DNA of 64,000 bases from Marinovum sp048263515 (GCF_048263515.1 NZ_JBLXEC010000002.1:124001-188000); one strand, 5' to 3'; positions 41,679 to 55,133 are shown, numbered from the stretch's first letter. Numbers and translations are program-made. Notes: generated by a model from the sequence alone, not told the origin.

Positions 41679-42476
41679 ATGACGAGTCCCCTTTTGCCGC
41701 ACCAGCGGCGCAAGCCCGACGGCACCAGCCTGCCAATGTCGGCTGTCGAGCGCTTTGCCCGCGCCGGCGAACGGCCCCGCCCCGGCGCGCAGATGATGCG
41801 CCGCATGGAAGTGGCCACGCTCAACGCCGATTATTCCGTCGACCAGCAGACCTTCGTGGTGCCACAGACCGAGGTCTTCGAGCGCGCCGTCTCGGGCTTT
41901 GCCCGCGGCACGGTGCTGGCCACCCCGGACGGGCCGGTGGCGATCGAGGACCTGCTGCCCGGCGATCTGGTCAACACCACCGACGGGCCGCAGCGCGTGC
42001 TCTGGATCGGCTCGGCGGCGATCATGCCCGACCAGGCCCAGCCCGGCAGCATGCTCGACGGCTTGATCCGGGTGACCGCCGAGGCCTTTGGCCGCAGTCG
42101 GCCGGTCAGCGACGTGGTGCTGGGGCCGGGGGCGGCCCTGTTGCACAACCCGCCGCAGTTCCGCGCCGCCAGCGGCGAAGGCCATGTTCTGACGCCGGTG
42201 CAGGATTTCATCGACGGGGTCAGCGTCTTCAAGGTGACGCCGCCGAGCGCGGTCAAGGTGTTTCACCTGATGCTGCCGCGCCATGCGGCGGTGCAGGCCG
42301 GCGGGTTGGAGGTCGAGAGCTACCATCCCGGCAACGGCGCCGTCGGCCGGATGGGCGAGAATGCCCAGCGTCTCTACATGTCGCTCTTTCCCTTCATGAT
42401 GCACCCGCGCGATTTCGGCCCGCTGGGCTTTCCGCGGGTCGAGCTGGAAATGCTCGAGGGTCTGCGCTTTGGCTAG
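41679..42476 (+). CDS. Hint-domain (Hedgehog/intein-type) protein lacking the splicing cysteine
   Basis: 265 residues with a Hint_2 domain typical of Rhodobacteraceae: FARGTVLATPDGPVAIEDLL then PGDLVNTTDGPQRVLWIG. In active Hint domains the first residue of this block is Cys (or Ser/Thr), giving CFxxGT; here it is Gly73. Self-cleavage by the usual route is therefore unlikely. No signal peptide. It ends in a 4-nt overlap with the convergent M23 peptidase gene. Role unknown. Confidence 0.78.
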   Translation: MTSPLLPHQRRKPDGTSLPMSAVERFARAGERPRPGAQMMRRMEVATLNADYSVDQQTFVVPQTEVFERAVSGFARGTVLATPDGPVAIEDLLPGDLVNTTDGPQRVLWIGSAAIMPDQAQPGSMLDGLIRVTAEAFGRSRPVSDVVLGPGAALLHNPPQFRAASGEGHVLTPVQDFIDGVSVFKVTPPSAVKVFHLMLPRHAAVQAGGLEVESYHPGNGAVGRMGENAQRLYMSLFPFMMHPRDFGPLGFPRVELEMLEGLRFG

Positions 42477-43420
42477 GGCAGGGTAATCGCGGTGCCGCGG
42501 CTGTCGATCACCTCGGCGCCGCGCAGCAGCGTGACGCTCAAGCGATACGCGCCCGCAGGCCAGCCCCTGGCCTGCGCCTTTCGACCGGCGGCGCGAAATA
42601 GCGTCGTCTGCGCCTTCTCGATCCGGGCGTCGTGGGCGATGACCTGGCCCTCGGGCCCGTCGATCACGATCCGCAGGATATCACCGGCGCGCGCGCCGAA
42701 GCCGTAGCCATAGCCCACCAGCGCCGTATCGCGGCGCGGCGGCAGGTCATCGGCCGAGCCTTCGGCCACCGCGTCAAGGCTGGGCACCCGGGTGGCAAAG
42801 CCCAGCGAGAGGATGCCGCCGGGGCGATAGGCGATCGGTGTCTCCCACAGGGTCTGCTCACTGCCGCAGCTCTCGGCGCCCTCGGGTGCAAAGGGATCGA
42901 CCACCACGCCCTCGTGGCGCAGGGTCAGGTGAAGATGCGGAAACTGCGTGCGGCCACTCAGCCCGATCTGTCCCAAAGGCGTGCCGGCCGCGACCTGCTG
43001 GCCCGGGGTCACCGCGATAGAGCCCTGTTTCATGTGGCAATACTGCGTCTCCCAGCCATCCGCATGGGTGATCGCAACGCCATTGCCACAGTCCTGCCCG
43101 CCGAGATCCTGACCGGCATAGACCCGATCCGCCACCCCATCGCGCATGCCGCGAACCTCGCCGGGCGCGGCGGCCCTGACAGTGACACCAGCAGCCATGG
43201 CTTCGTGACTGGGCAGGCCGAAGTCGGTGCCCTTGTGGCCATCGTAGCTGAGACCCTGACAGGTGAAATCCCGCGCGCCGGGGCCGGGGTCATGGTCGAC
43301 ATATTGCTGGATGTAGCAGGTCTCGCCCAGGGTGCAGTCCACCGGGAAGGCCAAAGACAAGGGCTCGGCCGCCGCGAAGGTGGCCGAGCCCAGAAGACAG
43401 GCGCAGAGCCTGCCGATCAT
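42473..43420 (-). CDS. Secreted M23 family metallopeptidase
   Basis: 315 residues with signal peptide (MIGRLCACLLGSATFAAAEP). LytM/M23 zinc motif: first ligands in YDGHKGTDFGLP, second His pair in QFPHLHLTLRHEG. These peptidases cut peptidoglycan cross-links or act as amidase activators. Six or more Cys in the mature part suggest periplasmic disulfides. ATG 43420 overlaps the clpA stop by 4 nt, so it is co-transcribed behind clpA, an unusual pairing of a cytoplasmic chaperone and a cell-wall enzyme. Confidence 0.9.
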   Translation of the reverse strand: MIGRLCACLLGSATFAAAEPLSLAFPVDCTLGETCYIQQYVDHDPGPGARDFTCQGLSYDGHKGTDFGLPSHEAMAAGVTVRAAAPGEVRGMRDGVADRVYAGQDLGGQDCGNGVAITHADGWETQYCHMKQGSIAVTPGQQVAAGTPLGQIGLSGRTQFPHLHLTLRHEGVVVDPFAPEGAESCGSEQTLWETPIAYRPGGILSLGFATRVPSLDAVAEGSADDLPPRRDTALVGYGYGFGARAGDILRIVIDGPEGQVIAHDARIEKAQTTLFRAAGRKAQARGWPAGAYRLSVTLLRGAEVIDSRGTAITLP

Positions 43421-45747
43421 TCCGCCGTCAGGAGCGGCGGCTTTTTCCCGGTCAGGCGCGGATTGTCAGGGCCGCTCATCTCGAGATCGATCTTGCCGTC
43501 CTTGACGGTCACCTTGACCACGCCGCCCTTGGCCAGCTTGCCGAACAGAAGCTCCTCGGCGAGCGGCTTCTTGATGTGCTCCTGGATGACGCGGGCGAGG
43601 GGGCGTGCGCCCATCTTGTCGTCATAGCCCTTGTCGCCCAGCCATTCGGCCGCCGGTTTGGTCAGCTCGATGGTGACATTGCGGTCCATCAGCTGCGCTT
43701 CGAGTTGCAGCACGAACTTCTCGACCACCTGCGCGATCACCGATTTCGGCAGCGGCTTGAAGCTGATGACAGCATCGAGCCGGTTGCGGAACTCGGGCGT
43801 GAAGGTGCGCTCGATGGCGGCTGTATCCTCGCCCTCGCGGCGGTCGCGGCCAAAGCCGATGGCGGCCTTCGCCTGTTCCTGGGCGCCGGCGTTCGAGGTC
43901 ATGATCAGGATCACGTTGCGGAAATCCACCGTCCGGCCGTTGTGGTCGGTCAGGGTCCCGTGGTCCATCACCTGCAGCAGGATGTTGTAGACATCCGGAT
44001 GCGCCTTTTCCATCTCGTCGAGCAGCAGCACGCAGTGCGGATGCTGGTCGACGCCGTCGGTGAGCTGGCCGCCCTGGTCAAAGCCGACATAACCCGGAGG
44101 CGCGCCGATCAGCCGCGACACCGCGTGTTTCTCCATGTATTCCGACATGTCGAAGCGCAGAAGCTCGACCCCGAGCGTATCCGCCAGCTGCTTGGCCACC
44201 TCGGTCTTGCCGACACCCGTGGGCCCGGCGAACAGGTAGTTGCCGATGGGCTTTTCGGGCTCGCGCAACCCGGCACGGGCCAGCTTGATCGCCGAGGACA
44301 GCGCCACGATGGCATCGTCCTGGCCAAAGACCACGCGTTTCAGGCTGGCCTCGAGGTCCTTGAGCACCTCGGCATCGTCCTTGGAGACGTTCTTCGGCGG
44401 GATGCGGGCGATCTTGGCCACGACATCCTCGATCTCCTTGGTGCCGATGGTCTTGCGCCGGCGGCTTTCAACCACCAGATGTTGCGCCGCGCCGGCCTCG
44501 TCGATCACGTCGATCGCCTTGTCGGGCAGTTTCCGGTCGGTGATGTAGCGCGCCGAAAGCTCGACCGCGGTCTTGATCGCGTCAGCGGTGTACTTGATGT
44601 GGTGGTGATCCTCGAAATAGGGCTTCAGACCCTTGAGGATCTTGACCGAATCCTCAACCGAGGGCTCCACCACGTCGATCTTCTGGAAGCGCCGCGCCAG
44701 CGCGCGGTCCTTCTCGAAGTGCTGGCGGAATTCCTTGTAGGTGGTCGAGCCCATGGTGCGCAGCTTGCCGCCCTGCAGGGCAGGTTTCAGCAGGTTCGAC
44801 GCATCCATCGCGCCGCCGGAGGTGGCACCGGCACCGATCACCGTATGAATCTCGTCGATGAAGAGCACCGCGTCGGGATGTTCCTCGAGCTCGTTGACAA
44901 CGGCCTTGAGCCGTTCCTCGAAGTCACCGCGATAGCGGGTACCGGCCAAGAGCGCGCCCATGTCGAGCGAATAGATCGTGGTGTTCGACAGGACCTCGGG
45001 GGTCTCGCCGGACTCGATCTTGCGCGCGAGGCCTTCGGCGATGGCGGTCTTGCCGACACCGGGGTCACCCACCAAGAGCGGGTTGTTCTTGCGCCGGCGG
45101 CAGAGAACCTGAATGCAGCGCTCGACCTCGCTTTCGCGGCCGATCAGCGGATCGACATCGCCAAGACGCGCCTTTTCGTTCAGGTCGACGCAGTATTTGC
45201 CGAGGGCGCTTTCCTTCTGGTCGGCCTCCGGCGTGCTGTCGGTGCTTTGCTGTTCATCGTCCATGTCCTGGGCGCCGGTCACCGGGCGGGCCTCGCCATA
45301 GGCGGGGTCCTTGGCGACACCATGGGCGATGAAGTTCACCGCGTCGTAGCGCGTCATGTCCTGCTCCTGCAGGAAATAGGCGGCATTCGACTCGCGTTCG
45401 GCAAAGATCGCGACCAGCACGTTGGCGCCGGTCACCTCGGTGCGGCCGGACGATTGCACGTGGATCGCCGCGCGCTGGATCACCCGCTGGAAGGCAGCGG
45501 TCGGCACCGCCTCGGACCCTTCGATATCGGTCACGAGGTTCGACAGGTCGGTGTCGACATATTCTACCAGCTTGGTGCGCAGCTCTTCGGTGTCGACCGA
45601 GCAGGCTTTCATCACCCGCGCCGCATCGGGCTCGTCGATCAACGCCAGCAGCAGATGCTCCAGCGTTGCGAATTCATGGGAGCGGCTGTTGGCCAGGGCC
45701 AGGGCCGCGTGGATCGCCTGTTCAAGCGTATTCGAGAATGAAGGCAC
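43417..45747 (-). CDS. clpA: ATP-dependent Clp protease ATP-binding subunit ClpA
   Basis: 776 residues. AAA+ unfoldase feeding ClpP, with ClpS delivers N-degron substrates. N-domain (1-145), D1 Walker A GDPGVGKTAIAEGL with VLFIDEIHTVIGAG, D2 Walker A GPTGVGKTEVAKQL with LLLDEMEKAHPDVYN. The start is GTG 45747 (PSFSNTLEQAIHAALALAN), preceded by GGAGCAC; the upstream extension of the frame lacks similarity. No clpS gene is adjacent. Ends in overlap with the M23 peptidase gene. Confidence 0.95.
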   Translation of the reverse strand: MPSFSNTLEQAIHAALALANSRSHEFATLEHLLLALIDEPDAARVMKACSVDTEELRTKLVEYVDTDLSNLVTDIEGSEAVPTAAFQRVIQRAAIHVQSSGRTEVTGANVLVAIFAERESNAAYFLQEQDMTRYDAVNFIAHGVAKDPAYGEARPVTGAQDMDDEQQSTDSTPEADQKESALGKYCVDLNEKARLGDVDPLIGRESEVERCIQVLCRRRKNNPLLVGDPGVGKTAIAEGLARKIESGETPEVLSNTTIYSLDMGALLAGTRYRGDFEERLKAVVNELEEHPDAVLFIDEIHTVIGAGATSGGAMDASNLLKPALQGGKLRTMGSTTYKEFRQHFEKDRALARRFQKIDVVEPSVEDSVKILKGLKPYFEDHHHIKYTADAIKTAVELSARYITDRKLPDKAIDVIDEAGAAQHLVVESRRRKTIGTKEIEDVVAKIARIPPKNVSKDDAEVLKDLEASLKRVVFGQDDAIVALSSAIKLARAGLREPEKPIGNYLFAGPTGVGKTEVAKQLADTLGVELLRFDMSEYMEKHAVSRLIGAPPGYVGFDQGGQLTDGVDQHPHCVLLLDEMEKAHPDVYNILLQVMDHGTLTDHNGRTVDFRNVILIMTSNAGAQEQAKAAIGFGRDRREGEDTAAIERTFTPEFRNRLDAVISFKPLPKSVIAQVVEKFVLQLEAQLMDRNVTIELTKPAAEWLGDKGYDDKMGARPLARVIQEHIKKPLAEELLFGKLAKGGVVKVTVKDGKIDLEMSGPDNPRLTGKKPPLLTAE

Positions 45748-45922
45748 TGGTCCGTGCTCCTTCTGATCTGGGTCGGCGGCGGGAAGGGCCAAACCAACCG
45801 TGGCCTCATAAGGTTAAAGTTTGGTCGATCCCGGGGCCGCTTCAAGTTTTTTCTTTGCGTACCCGCTCACATTTCCAAACACTGTGTGCACAGCGCCGTG
45901 ATATGCGGCAACGCAGCGAAGG

Positions 45923-46693
45923 CTAGGAGAAGCTGTCACGGCGTTTCCGAACCTCGGTGAAGACGGCCAGGGGGTCGCCGTCTGCCAGCCCAACCGATGA
46001 CTGCACTGCCGGCAGGTGGCAGCGCAGGAACGGGTTGGTGTCCAGCTCGAGTGCAAGGGTTGTGGGGACGGTGGCGCGCCCCGCTGCGCGCGCCGCCGCA
46101 ATTTCGTCTCTCCGAGAGATAAGCCGGGAATTCTCCGGTTCAATGGTCAGGGCGAAGCGCACGTTGGTCTGGGCATACTCATGGCCCGAACAGACGGTGG
46201 TTTCCGGGGGCAGGGCGGCCATCTTCTGCAGGCTGTCCAGCATCTGCGCCGGCGTGCCTTCGAACAGACGCCCGCAGCCCAGGTGCATCAGGCTGTCCAT
46301 GGTGACCAGGATTGCCGACCCAGGCAGGTGATAGGCAACATGGCCGATGGTATGGCCCGGCACCTCCATCACATGCACGCTCTCGCCGCCAAAGTCCACC
46401 TCGTCGCCCTCGGCCACCTCGACATCGAGCGGCGGCAGGCGGTGCGCGTCGGCCTTGGCGCCGATCACCTGTGCCGGGGCGCCGGCCAGCAACTCGGCGG
46501 TGCCCTGCACGTGATCGGCATGGTGGTGGGTCAGGAAGACATGGCTCAGGGTCCAGCCGCGAGAGGAGAGGGCGTCGAGGATCGGCCCGGCCTCCGGCAC
46601 GTCGAAGACCGCCGTTTCGCCGCTTTGATCGTCATGCACGAGATAGGCGTAATTGTCTGTCAGACAGGGAATGGTCACGAGCTCAAGGGGCAT
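45923..46693 (-). CDS. gloB: Hydroxyacylglutathione hydrolase (glyoxalase II)
   Basis: 256 residues. Hydrolyses S-D-lactoylglutathione in methylglyoxal detoxification. Binuclear metal site THHHADHVQG, His in VPGHTIGHVAYH, Asp in LVTMDSLMHLGCGRLFEG, and CSGHEYAQTNVRFAL near the C-terminus with the substrate-binding part after it. ATG 46693 gives the usual start MPLELVTIPCLTDNYAYLV. Divergent from the methyltransferase-like gene with a 63-nt gap, a gene pair often seen in alphaproteobacteria. Confidence 0.94.
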   Translation of the reverse strand: MPLELVTIPCLTDNYAYLVHDDQSGETAVFDVPEAGPILDALSSRGWTLSHVFLTHHHADHVQGTAELLAGAPAQVIGAKADAHRLPPLDVEVAEGDEVDFGGESVHVMEVPGHTIGHVAYHLPGSAILVTMDSLMHLGCGRLFEGTPAQMLDSLQKMAALPPETTVCSGHEYAQTNVRFALTIEPENSRLISRRDEIAAARAAGRATVPTTLALELDTNPFLRCHLPAVQSSVGLADGDPLAVFTEVRKRRDSFS

Positions 46694-46756
46694 GGCAATT
46701 CGCGGCTCCGTTGCTAGAGTGGCCCTCAACTCTGACCCAAGCCGACGCGGACCGCA

Positions 46757-47503
46757 ATGCACCTGGACGTACAGGACCTCAGGAATTTCTATTACCGCAG
46801 CGCGCTTGGCCGGGCGGCGCAGCGGGCGGTCACCAACCGCATGCTGCGGCTCTGGCCAGAGGCCAAGGGACAGACCGTGGCGGGCTTCGGCTTTGCGGTG
46901 CCGCTCCTGCGGCCCTACCTCGCCGAGGCGCGCCGGGTGATGGCGCTGATGCCCGGGCCCCAGGGCGTGATGCGCTGGCCTGCCGGCATGCCCAATGTCT
47001 CGGTCCTGACCGAAGAGACCCTCTGGCCGGTCGAGACCGGGCGGATCGACAAGCTGGTGGTGATGCACGGGCTGGAAACCTCGGAACGGCCCTCGGCGCT
47101 GCTCGAGGAATGCCACCGGGTGCTGGGGCCGGGGGGCAAGGTGCTTTTCGTGGTGCCGAACCGTGCCGGGCTCTGGTCGCGCAGCGATGCCACGCCTTTC
47201 GGGTTTGGACGGCCCTATACCCAGAGCCAGCTCGAGACCCAGCTGCGCACCCATGGCTTCATGCCCGAGAAACACGCCACCGCGCTCTACCAGCCGCCCT
47301 CGCCGCGGCGGTTCTGGATGAAGACCGGGCGGCTCTGGGAAAGCTCTGGCCAGCGCTTCGGCCTGCCGCTTCCGGCCGGCGTTCTGATGGTCGAGGCCAG
47401 CAAACGGGTGCAGGCGCCGCACGACCCGGGGCTGCGGGTGCACGTGCCCAGCCCGCTTGACGTGCTCAGCCCGAAACCGGCAAAAGAGGCCAAGCCTGTT
47501 TAG
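46757..47503 (+). CDS. Class I SAM methyltransferase-like protein
   Basis: 248 residues. The C-terminal part of a methyltransferase fold is recognisable (LEECHRVLGPGGKVLFVVPN), as in many Methyltransf_11 proteins. The SAM-binding GxGxG is replaced by VAGFGFAVPLLRPY, so cofactor binding is uncertain. The gene pairs head-to-head with gloB, as in many relatives. Its substrate is unknown. The 279-nt downstream gap carries the atp promoter. Confidence 0.75.
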   Translation: MHLDVQDLRNFYYRSALGRAAQRAVTNRMLRLWPEAKGQTVAGFGFAVPLLRPYLAEARRVMALMPGPQGVMRWPAGMPNVSVLTEETLWPVETGRIDKLVVMHGLETSERPSALLEECHRVLGPGGKVLFVVPNRAGLWSRSDATPFGFGRPYTQSQLETQLRTHGFMPEKHATALYQPPSPRRFWMKTGRLWESSGQRFGLPLPAGVLMVEASKRVQAPHDPGLRVHVPSPLDVLSPKPAKEAKPV

Positions 47504-47782
47504 GCGCTAACAGCGGATTTCAAGGGTCGGGAATCGTCGGAGTTCACGAAAATGAAAGGTTTTTGAAGCGCTTGCAGGTGCGCATTCGGTCGCACATGCG
47601 ACAAGTTTTTGAAATTGCACGTTTATCCACCCGCCTTAAAAAACCTCAAGTATGTTGCGGGGTGGGGAAGGCTCTGCTACATCCGGCGTGATTTAGCGCC
47701 CTGAGCATTGTTCGGGGCCGGGAAACGCCCCCGGACGTCGCAGCCTGCGGCAAACCGGGGCCAGATAGTCGGAAGGGTGGAC

Positions 47783-48343
47783 GTGTCCGAACCAGCTTCG
47801 ATTTCCTCGGGTATTGCCGATCGCTATGCGACGGCCGTGTTCGAGATTGCCAACGAGAACGGCAAGCTCGCCGAACTTGAAACCAGCCTCGACGATCTGT
47901 CCGCCGCTCTGGACAGCAGCGAGGACCTGCGCGATCTGATCAGCAACCCGCTGTATTCCCGTGCTGACCAGGAAAACGCCATCACTGCCGTCGGCAAGTC
48001 GATGAAGCTCCGCCCGGTGCTCGTCAAGACCATGGGTCTGATGGCGGCCAAGCGGCGCCTGTTCGTCCTGCCGCAGCTGATTGCCCAGCTGCGCAGCAAG
48101 ATTGCCGCCCACAAGGGCGAAGTGACCGCCGAAGTGACCAGTGCCACGGCGCTGACCCCGGCCCAGGCCGATGCGCTGGCCGCGTCGCTGAAGAAGTCCG
48201 TGGGCAAGGATGTCAAAGTGAAAACGGCCGTCGATGAGAGCCTCATCGGCGGTCTTGTTGTCAAGGTGGGCTCGAAGATGATCGATACCTCGATCCGCTC
48301 GAAGCTCAATTCCCTCCAGAATGCAATGAAAGAGGTCGGATAA
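47783..48343 (+). CDS. atpH: ATP synthase F1 delta subunit
   Basis: 186 residues. Peripheral-stalk cap joining F1 to Fo. N-terminal SSGIADRYATAVFEIANENG and C-terminal DESLIGGLVVKVGSKMIDTS are the family ends. GTG 47783 with GGAAGG at 47771-47776 is chosen. First gene of atpHAGDC, 0 nt before atpA. The 279-nt region upstream (47504-47782) has an AT-rich stretch near 47560-47650 likely to hold the operon promoter. Confidence 0.95.
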   Translation: MSEPASISSGIADRYATAVFEIANENGKLAELETSLDDLSAALDSSEDLRDLISNPLYSRADQENAITAVGKSMKLRPVLVKTMGLMAAKRRLFVLPQLIAQLRSKIAAHKGEVTAEVTSATALTPAQADALAASLKKSVGKDVKVKTAVDESLIGGLVVKVGSKMIDTSIRSKLNSLQNAMKEVG

Positions 48344-49882
<1,539 letters not shown>

Positions 49883-49894
49883 GGAGATAAGGCT

Positions 49895-50779
49895 ATGCCA
49901 AATCTCAAGGACCTGAAAAACAGGATCGAGTCGGTCAAGTCGACCCGCAAGATCACCAAGGCCATGCAGATGGTGGCCGCCGCAAAACTGCGGCGGGCAC
50001 AGGAAGCTGCCGAAATGGCGCGGCCTTACACGGAGCGGTTCAATGCCGTGATGGCAGGGCTGGCGCAATCGGTGGGCGAGAGCGACAGCGCGCCCAGGCT
50101 TCTGTCGGGCACCGGCAGTGACGACGTGCATCTGCTCGTCGTCATGACTGCCGAGCGCGGCCTCTGCGGTGGCTTCAACGGCAACATTGCCAAGCTCGCG
50201 CGCAACCATGCGCAAGAGCTGCTCGCCAAGGGCAAGACGGTCAAAATCCTGACCGTCGGCAAGAAGGGCCGTGACGTGCTGAAACGCGAGTACAGCAAGC
50301 ATCTCGTCGGTCACGTCGACCTGAGCGAGGTCAAGCGCGTGGGCTATGCCAACGCGCAGGAGATCGCCAAGGACGTGCTGGGCCGCTTCGACGCGGGCGA
50401 GTTCGACGTGGCGACGCTGTTCTACTCGAAGTTCCAGAACGTGGTGACGCAGATCCCCACGGCGCAACAGATCATCCCCGCCAGCTTCGAAGCTGACGAG
50501 GACGGTGAAGAGACGGGCACCAATACGCTCTACGATTACGAGCCCAGCGAAGAGGCCATTCTGGCCGATCTGCTGCCGCGTGGCGTGGCCACACAGATCT
50601 TTGCCGGTCTGCTGGAAAACGCCGCGTCGGAACAGGGCGCACGCATGTCCGCCATGGACAACGCGACGCGCAACGCCGGCGACATGATCGACAAGCTGAC
50701 CATCGAGTACAACCGCTCGCGTCAGGCCGTCATCACCAATGAACTGATCGAAATTATCTCGGGCGCGGAAGCGCTCTAA
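49895..50779 (+). CDS. atpG: ATP synthase F1 gamma subunit
   Basis: 294 residues. Central rotor shaft. N-terminal helix MPNLKDLKNRIESVKSTRKI and C-terminal helix MDNATRNAGDMIDKLTIEYN form the coiled-coil shaft; TAERGLCGGFNGNI is the conserved core. An AAGGAGA site precedes the start. Confidence 0.97.
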   Translation: MPNLKDLKNRIESVKSTRKITKAMQMVAAAKLRRAQEAAEMARPYTERFNAVMAGLAQSVGESDSAPRLLSGTGSDDVHLLVVMTAERGLCGGFNGNIAKLARNHAQELLAKGKTVKILTVGKKGRDVLKREYSKHLVGHVDLSEVKRVGYANAQEIAKDVLGRFDAGEFDVATLFYSKFQNVVTQIPTAQQIIPASFEADEDGEETGTNTLYDYEPSEEAILADLLPRGVATQIFAGLLENAASEQGARMSAMDNATRNAGDMIDKLTIEYNRSRQAVITNELIEIISGAEAL

Positions 50780-50797
50780 GAACCGGAGACCTAGTAA

Positions 50798-52222
<1,425 letters not shown>

Positions 52223-52294
52223 GGAAACGGCCGGTCGTCCCGATGAGGGCCCGCAAGGGCCCGCAGAGGGGCGACCTCTCCCAAGGAGAAGAAC

Positions 52295-52729
52295 ATGGCA
52301 GACGAACTTCAATTCGACCTGGTCAGCCCCGAGCGGAGCCTTGCTTCGCAAAAGGTGACCGCGGTCCAGATCCCCGGTGCGGATGGTGACATGACGGCGA
52401 TGGCCGATCACGCGCCCACCATCACCACCCTGCGCCCCGGCGTTCTGCGGATCGAAGGTGCCGAGACGGCGGAATATGTCGTCACCGGCGGCTTTGCCCA
52501 GATCAAGGCCGACGGCGTGACGGTTCTGGCCGAACGCGCCATCCCGCGCGCCGACATGACCCAGGAGCTTTTCGACGAGATGGTCGCCGAGGCCCGGGCC
52601 GTGCACACTTCGGCCAGGGACGCGAAAGAGCCCGACACCAATGCCGTCGACGAGGCGGTGAAGCTGGTGGCGGACATGGTCGCCATGGGCGGCGAGATCG
52701 GCCTGTCCTCGCAACAGCCGAACCTCTGA
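52295..52729 (+). CDS. atpC: ATP synthase F1 epsilon subunit
   Basis: 144 residues. N-terminal beta sandwich (ELQFDLVSPERSLASQKVTA; ADHAPTITTLRPGVLRI) and a short helical C-terminus ending in an unusually polar tail. Regulates F1 ATPase. AAGGAGA precedes ATG. Last gene of the operon; no Fo genes (atpIBEF) follow, as is usual in Rhodobacteraceae where they lie elsewhere. Confidence 0.95.
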   Translation: MADELQFDLVSPERSLASQKVTAVQIPGADGDMTAMADHAPTITTLRPGVLRIEGAETAEYVVTGGFAQIKADGVTVLAERAIPRADMTQELFDEMVAEARAVHTSARDAKEPDTNAVDEAVKLVADMVAMGGEIGLSSQQPNL

Positions 52730-52752
52730 GCCCTTCCGGCCACTCAATTCGA

Positions 52753-52783
52753 AACGGAGCGCCCCCCGGGGCGCGCCGTTTTG
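52753..52783 (+). terminator. Terminator of the atp operon
   Basis: Long GC-rich stem AACGGAGCGCCCC with its near-complement GGGGCGCGCCGTT, followed by TTTTG. One A/G mismatch inside the stem. Confidence 0.8.
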
Positions 52784-52854
52784 CTTTGGGGGGAAGGAGG
52801 GTCACGACGTCGCCCAGCGTTACCATTTTGCTTGGCTGGGTAGGGCAGGCGGCG

Positions 52855-52965
52855 AGGCCCCGGATCAGGTCCGGGGCAGGTGGGCGCTGACGTCGGCCGG
52901 GCTTGCGGGATTGTCTGGCGGGGCAGGGCAGAGGGTGAGGCCTCGGGTCAAGCCCGGGGCGGTCA
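52855..52965. repeat. Two GCCCCGGATCAGG-type palindromes between atpC and trpB
   Basis: GCCCCGGATCAGGTCCGGGG at 52857 (8-nt arms) and GCCTCGGGTCAAGCCCGGGG near 52942 belong to the family seen after tauC. The 429-nt gap also contains GC-rich runs near 52985-53030 and must hold the trpB promoter, which was not identified. No gene found. Confidence 0.65.
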
Positions 52966-53158
52966 ATAGCGTCCACCGGTTCTCAAGAGGGTCACGCGCC
53001 CCGGCCTCCGCGCCGGGGCCTCCCGGTTGACGCCGCCAAGCCACGAGCTCCAATAGAACCGCAATCCCCAGAAGCCCGGACAGATGTCATGCGCAGCCGG
53101 GCTTTCCTTCCCCGGCCCGCGGCGGTATTCAGGGCGGCGAAACCGACACAGGTGCAAC

Positions 53159-54391
<1,233 letters not shown>

Positions 54392-54415
54392 GGCGTTGCG
54401 CCCGAGCCTGTCCCT

Positions 54416-54630
54416 GGCGCGGAATCAATGCCGCAGGCCGCCGCGCCACCGCCATGCTGAAAGCATGCCTGTGGCGTGACCCGCTCCCCGGCACGGCGAC
54501 TGGGTGACGTGCGCGCGCCGCTCATTCTTAGCGCGCCAGTGACGGGGGATAATGCGCGGAACTGATGTTGGAACACCGCACCGCCGCCCCGCGATGGCAC
54601 GGTTTTGTCCGGTCGGTCTGATGAGGCTCA
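54416..54630 (+). repeat. Intergenic repeat copy D1 (subfamily II)
   Basis: Begins 24 nt after the trpB stop with GGCGCGGAATCAATGCCGC. Module CATGCT gaa AGCATG CC tgt GGCGTG; the last arm has one A-to-G change that still pairs as a wobble. Ends with CCCGCGATGGCACGG and a tail GTCCGGTCGGTCTGATGAGG that is also seen in the following copy. Confidence 0.82.
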
Positions 54631-54820
54631 GGCGCGGAATCAAGGCCGCAGGCCGCCGCGCCATCGCCGGGCCGTCCCCCGGCACGGCGATTGGTCGACG
54701 TCAGCGCGCCGCTCATTCCCAGCGCGCCAGTGACGCGGATAAATCGAACAGAACGGCAGTTGGTTCGCCGCACCGCGGCCCGACGATGGCACGGCTTGTC
54801 CGGTTGGACCGACGCTGCAG
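54631..54820 (+). repeat. Intergenic repeat copy D2 (subfamily II, lacks hairpin module)
   Basis: 190 bp. After CCGCGCCATCGCC the sequence continues GGGCCGTCCCCCGGCACGG, so the 24-nt double-hairpin module is absent, exactly as in C1, E1 and E2. GGATAAATCGAACAG and the end block CGCCGCACCGCGGCCCGACG are present. Confidence 0.82.
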
Positions 54821-55012
54821 GGCGCGGAACAAGGCCGCAGGCCGCCGCGCCATCGCCATGCTGAAAGCATGCCTGTGGCATGACCCGCCCCCCCGGCACG
54901 GCGATTGGTCGACGTGCGCGTGCCGCTCAATCCCAGCGCGCCAGTGACGGAGATAAATCGCGCAGAACTTGCCTTGGTTCGCCGTTCCGCGGCCCGGCGA
55001 TGGCACGGCTTG
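54821..55012 (+). repeat. Intergenic repeat copy D3 (subfamily II)
   Basis: Starts GGCGCGGAACAAGGCCGCAG and carries the full module CATGCT gaa AGCATG CC tgt GGCATG. Followed by 121 nt before metG that show no gene and no evident promoter. The 742-nt trpB-metG gap thus consists almost entirely of three repeat copies. Confidence 0.82.
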
Positions 55013-55133
55013 AGCGGGTGGTGGGGCTTCAAGACCCCGCTCTGGTCCCGAACCATCGCATCAGTGTGGTCGAGGCTCTGGCTCCCGCGCGCGGGCTGGG
55101 GTAAAGGGGGCCAAACGACTTGCGGGGACGCCA

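Noticed and set aside
43576..45741. A 721-codon plus-strand frame opposite clpA, and similar long frames opposite thrC, M16, leuA, BCCT and metG.
   Set aside because: Same GC-bias effect; composition is rich in Arg/Ala/His/Gly without domains, and the opposite strand encodes a recognised protein in each case.
45748..45922. A heat-shock (RpoH) promoter before clpA using CTTGAA near 45845.
   Set aside because: The distance to a CCTTAT-like -10 is 27 nt, too long for RpoH.
54416..55012. Short frames in the repeats, encoding similar Arg-rich peptides in several copies.
   Set aside because: Similarity follows from DNA repetition. Frames are not kept through the copies with and without the 24-nt module in a consistent way, there is no ribosome-binding site, and arm changes preserve base pairing, not amino acids.
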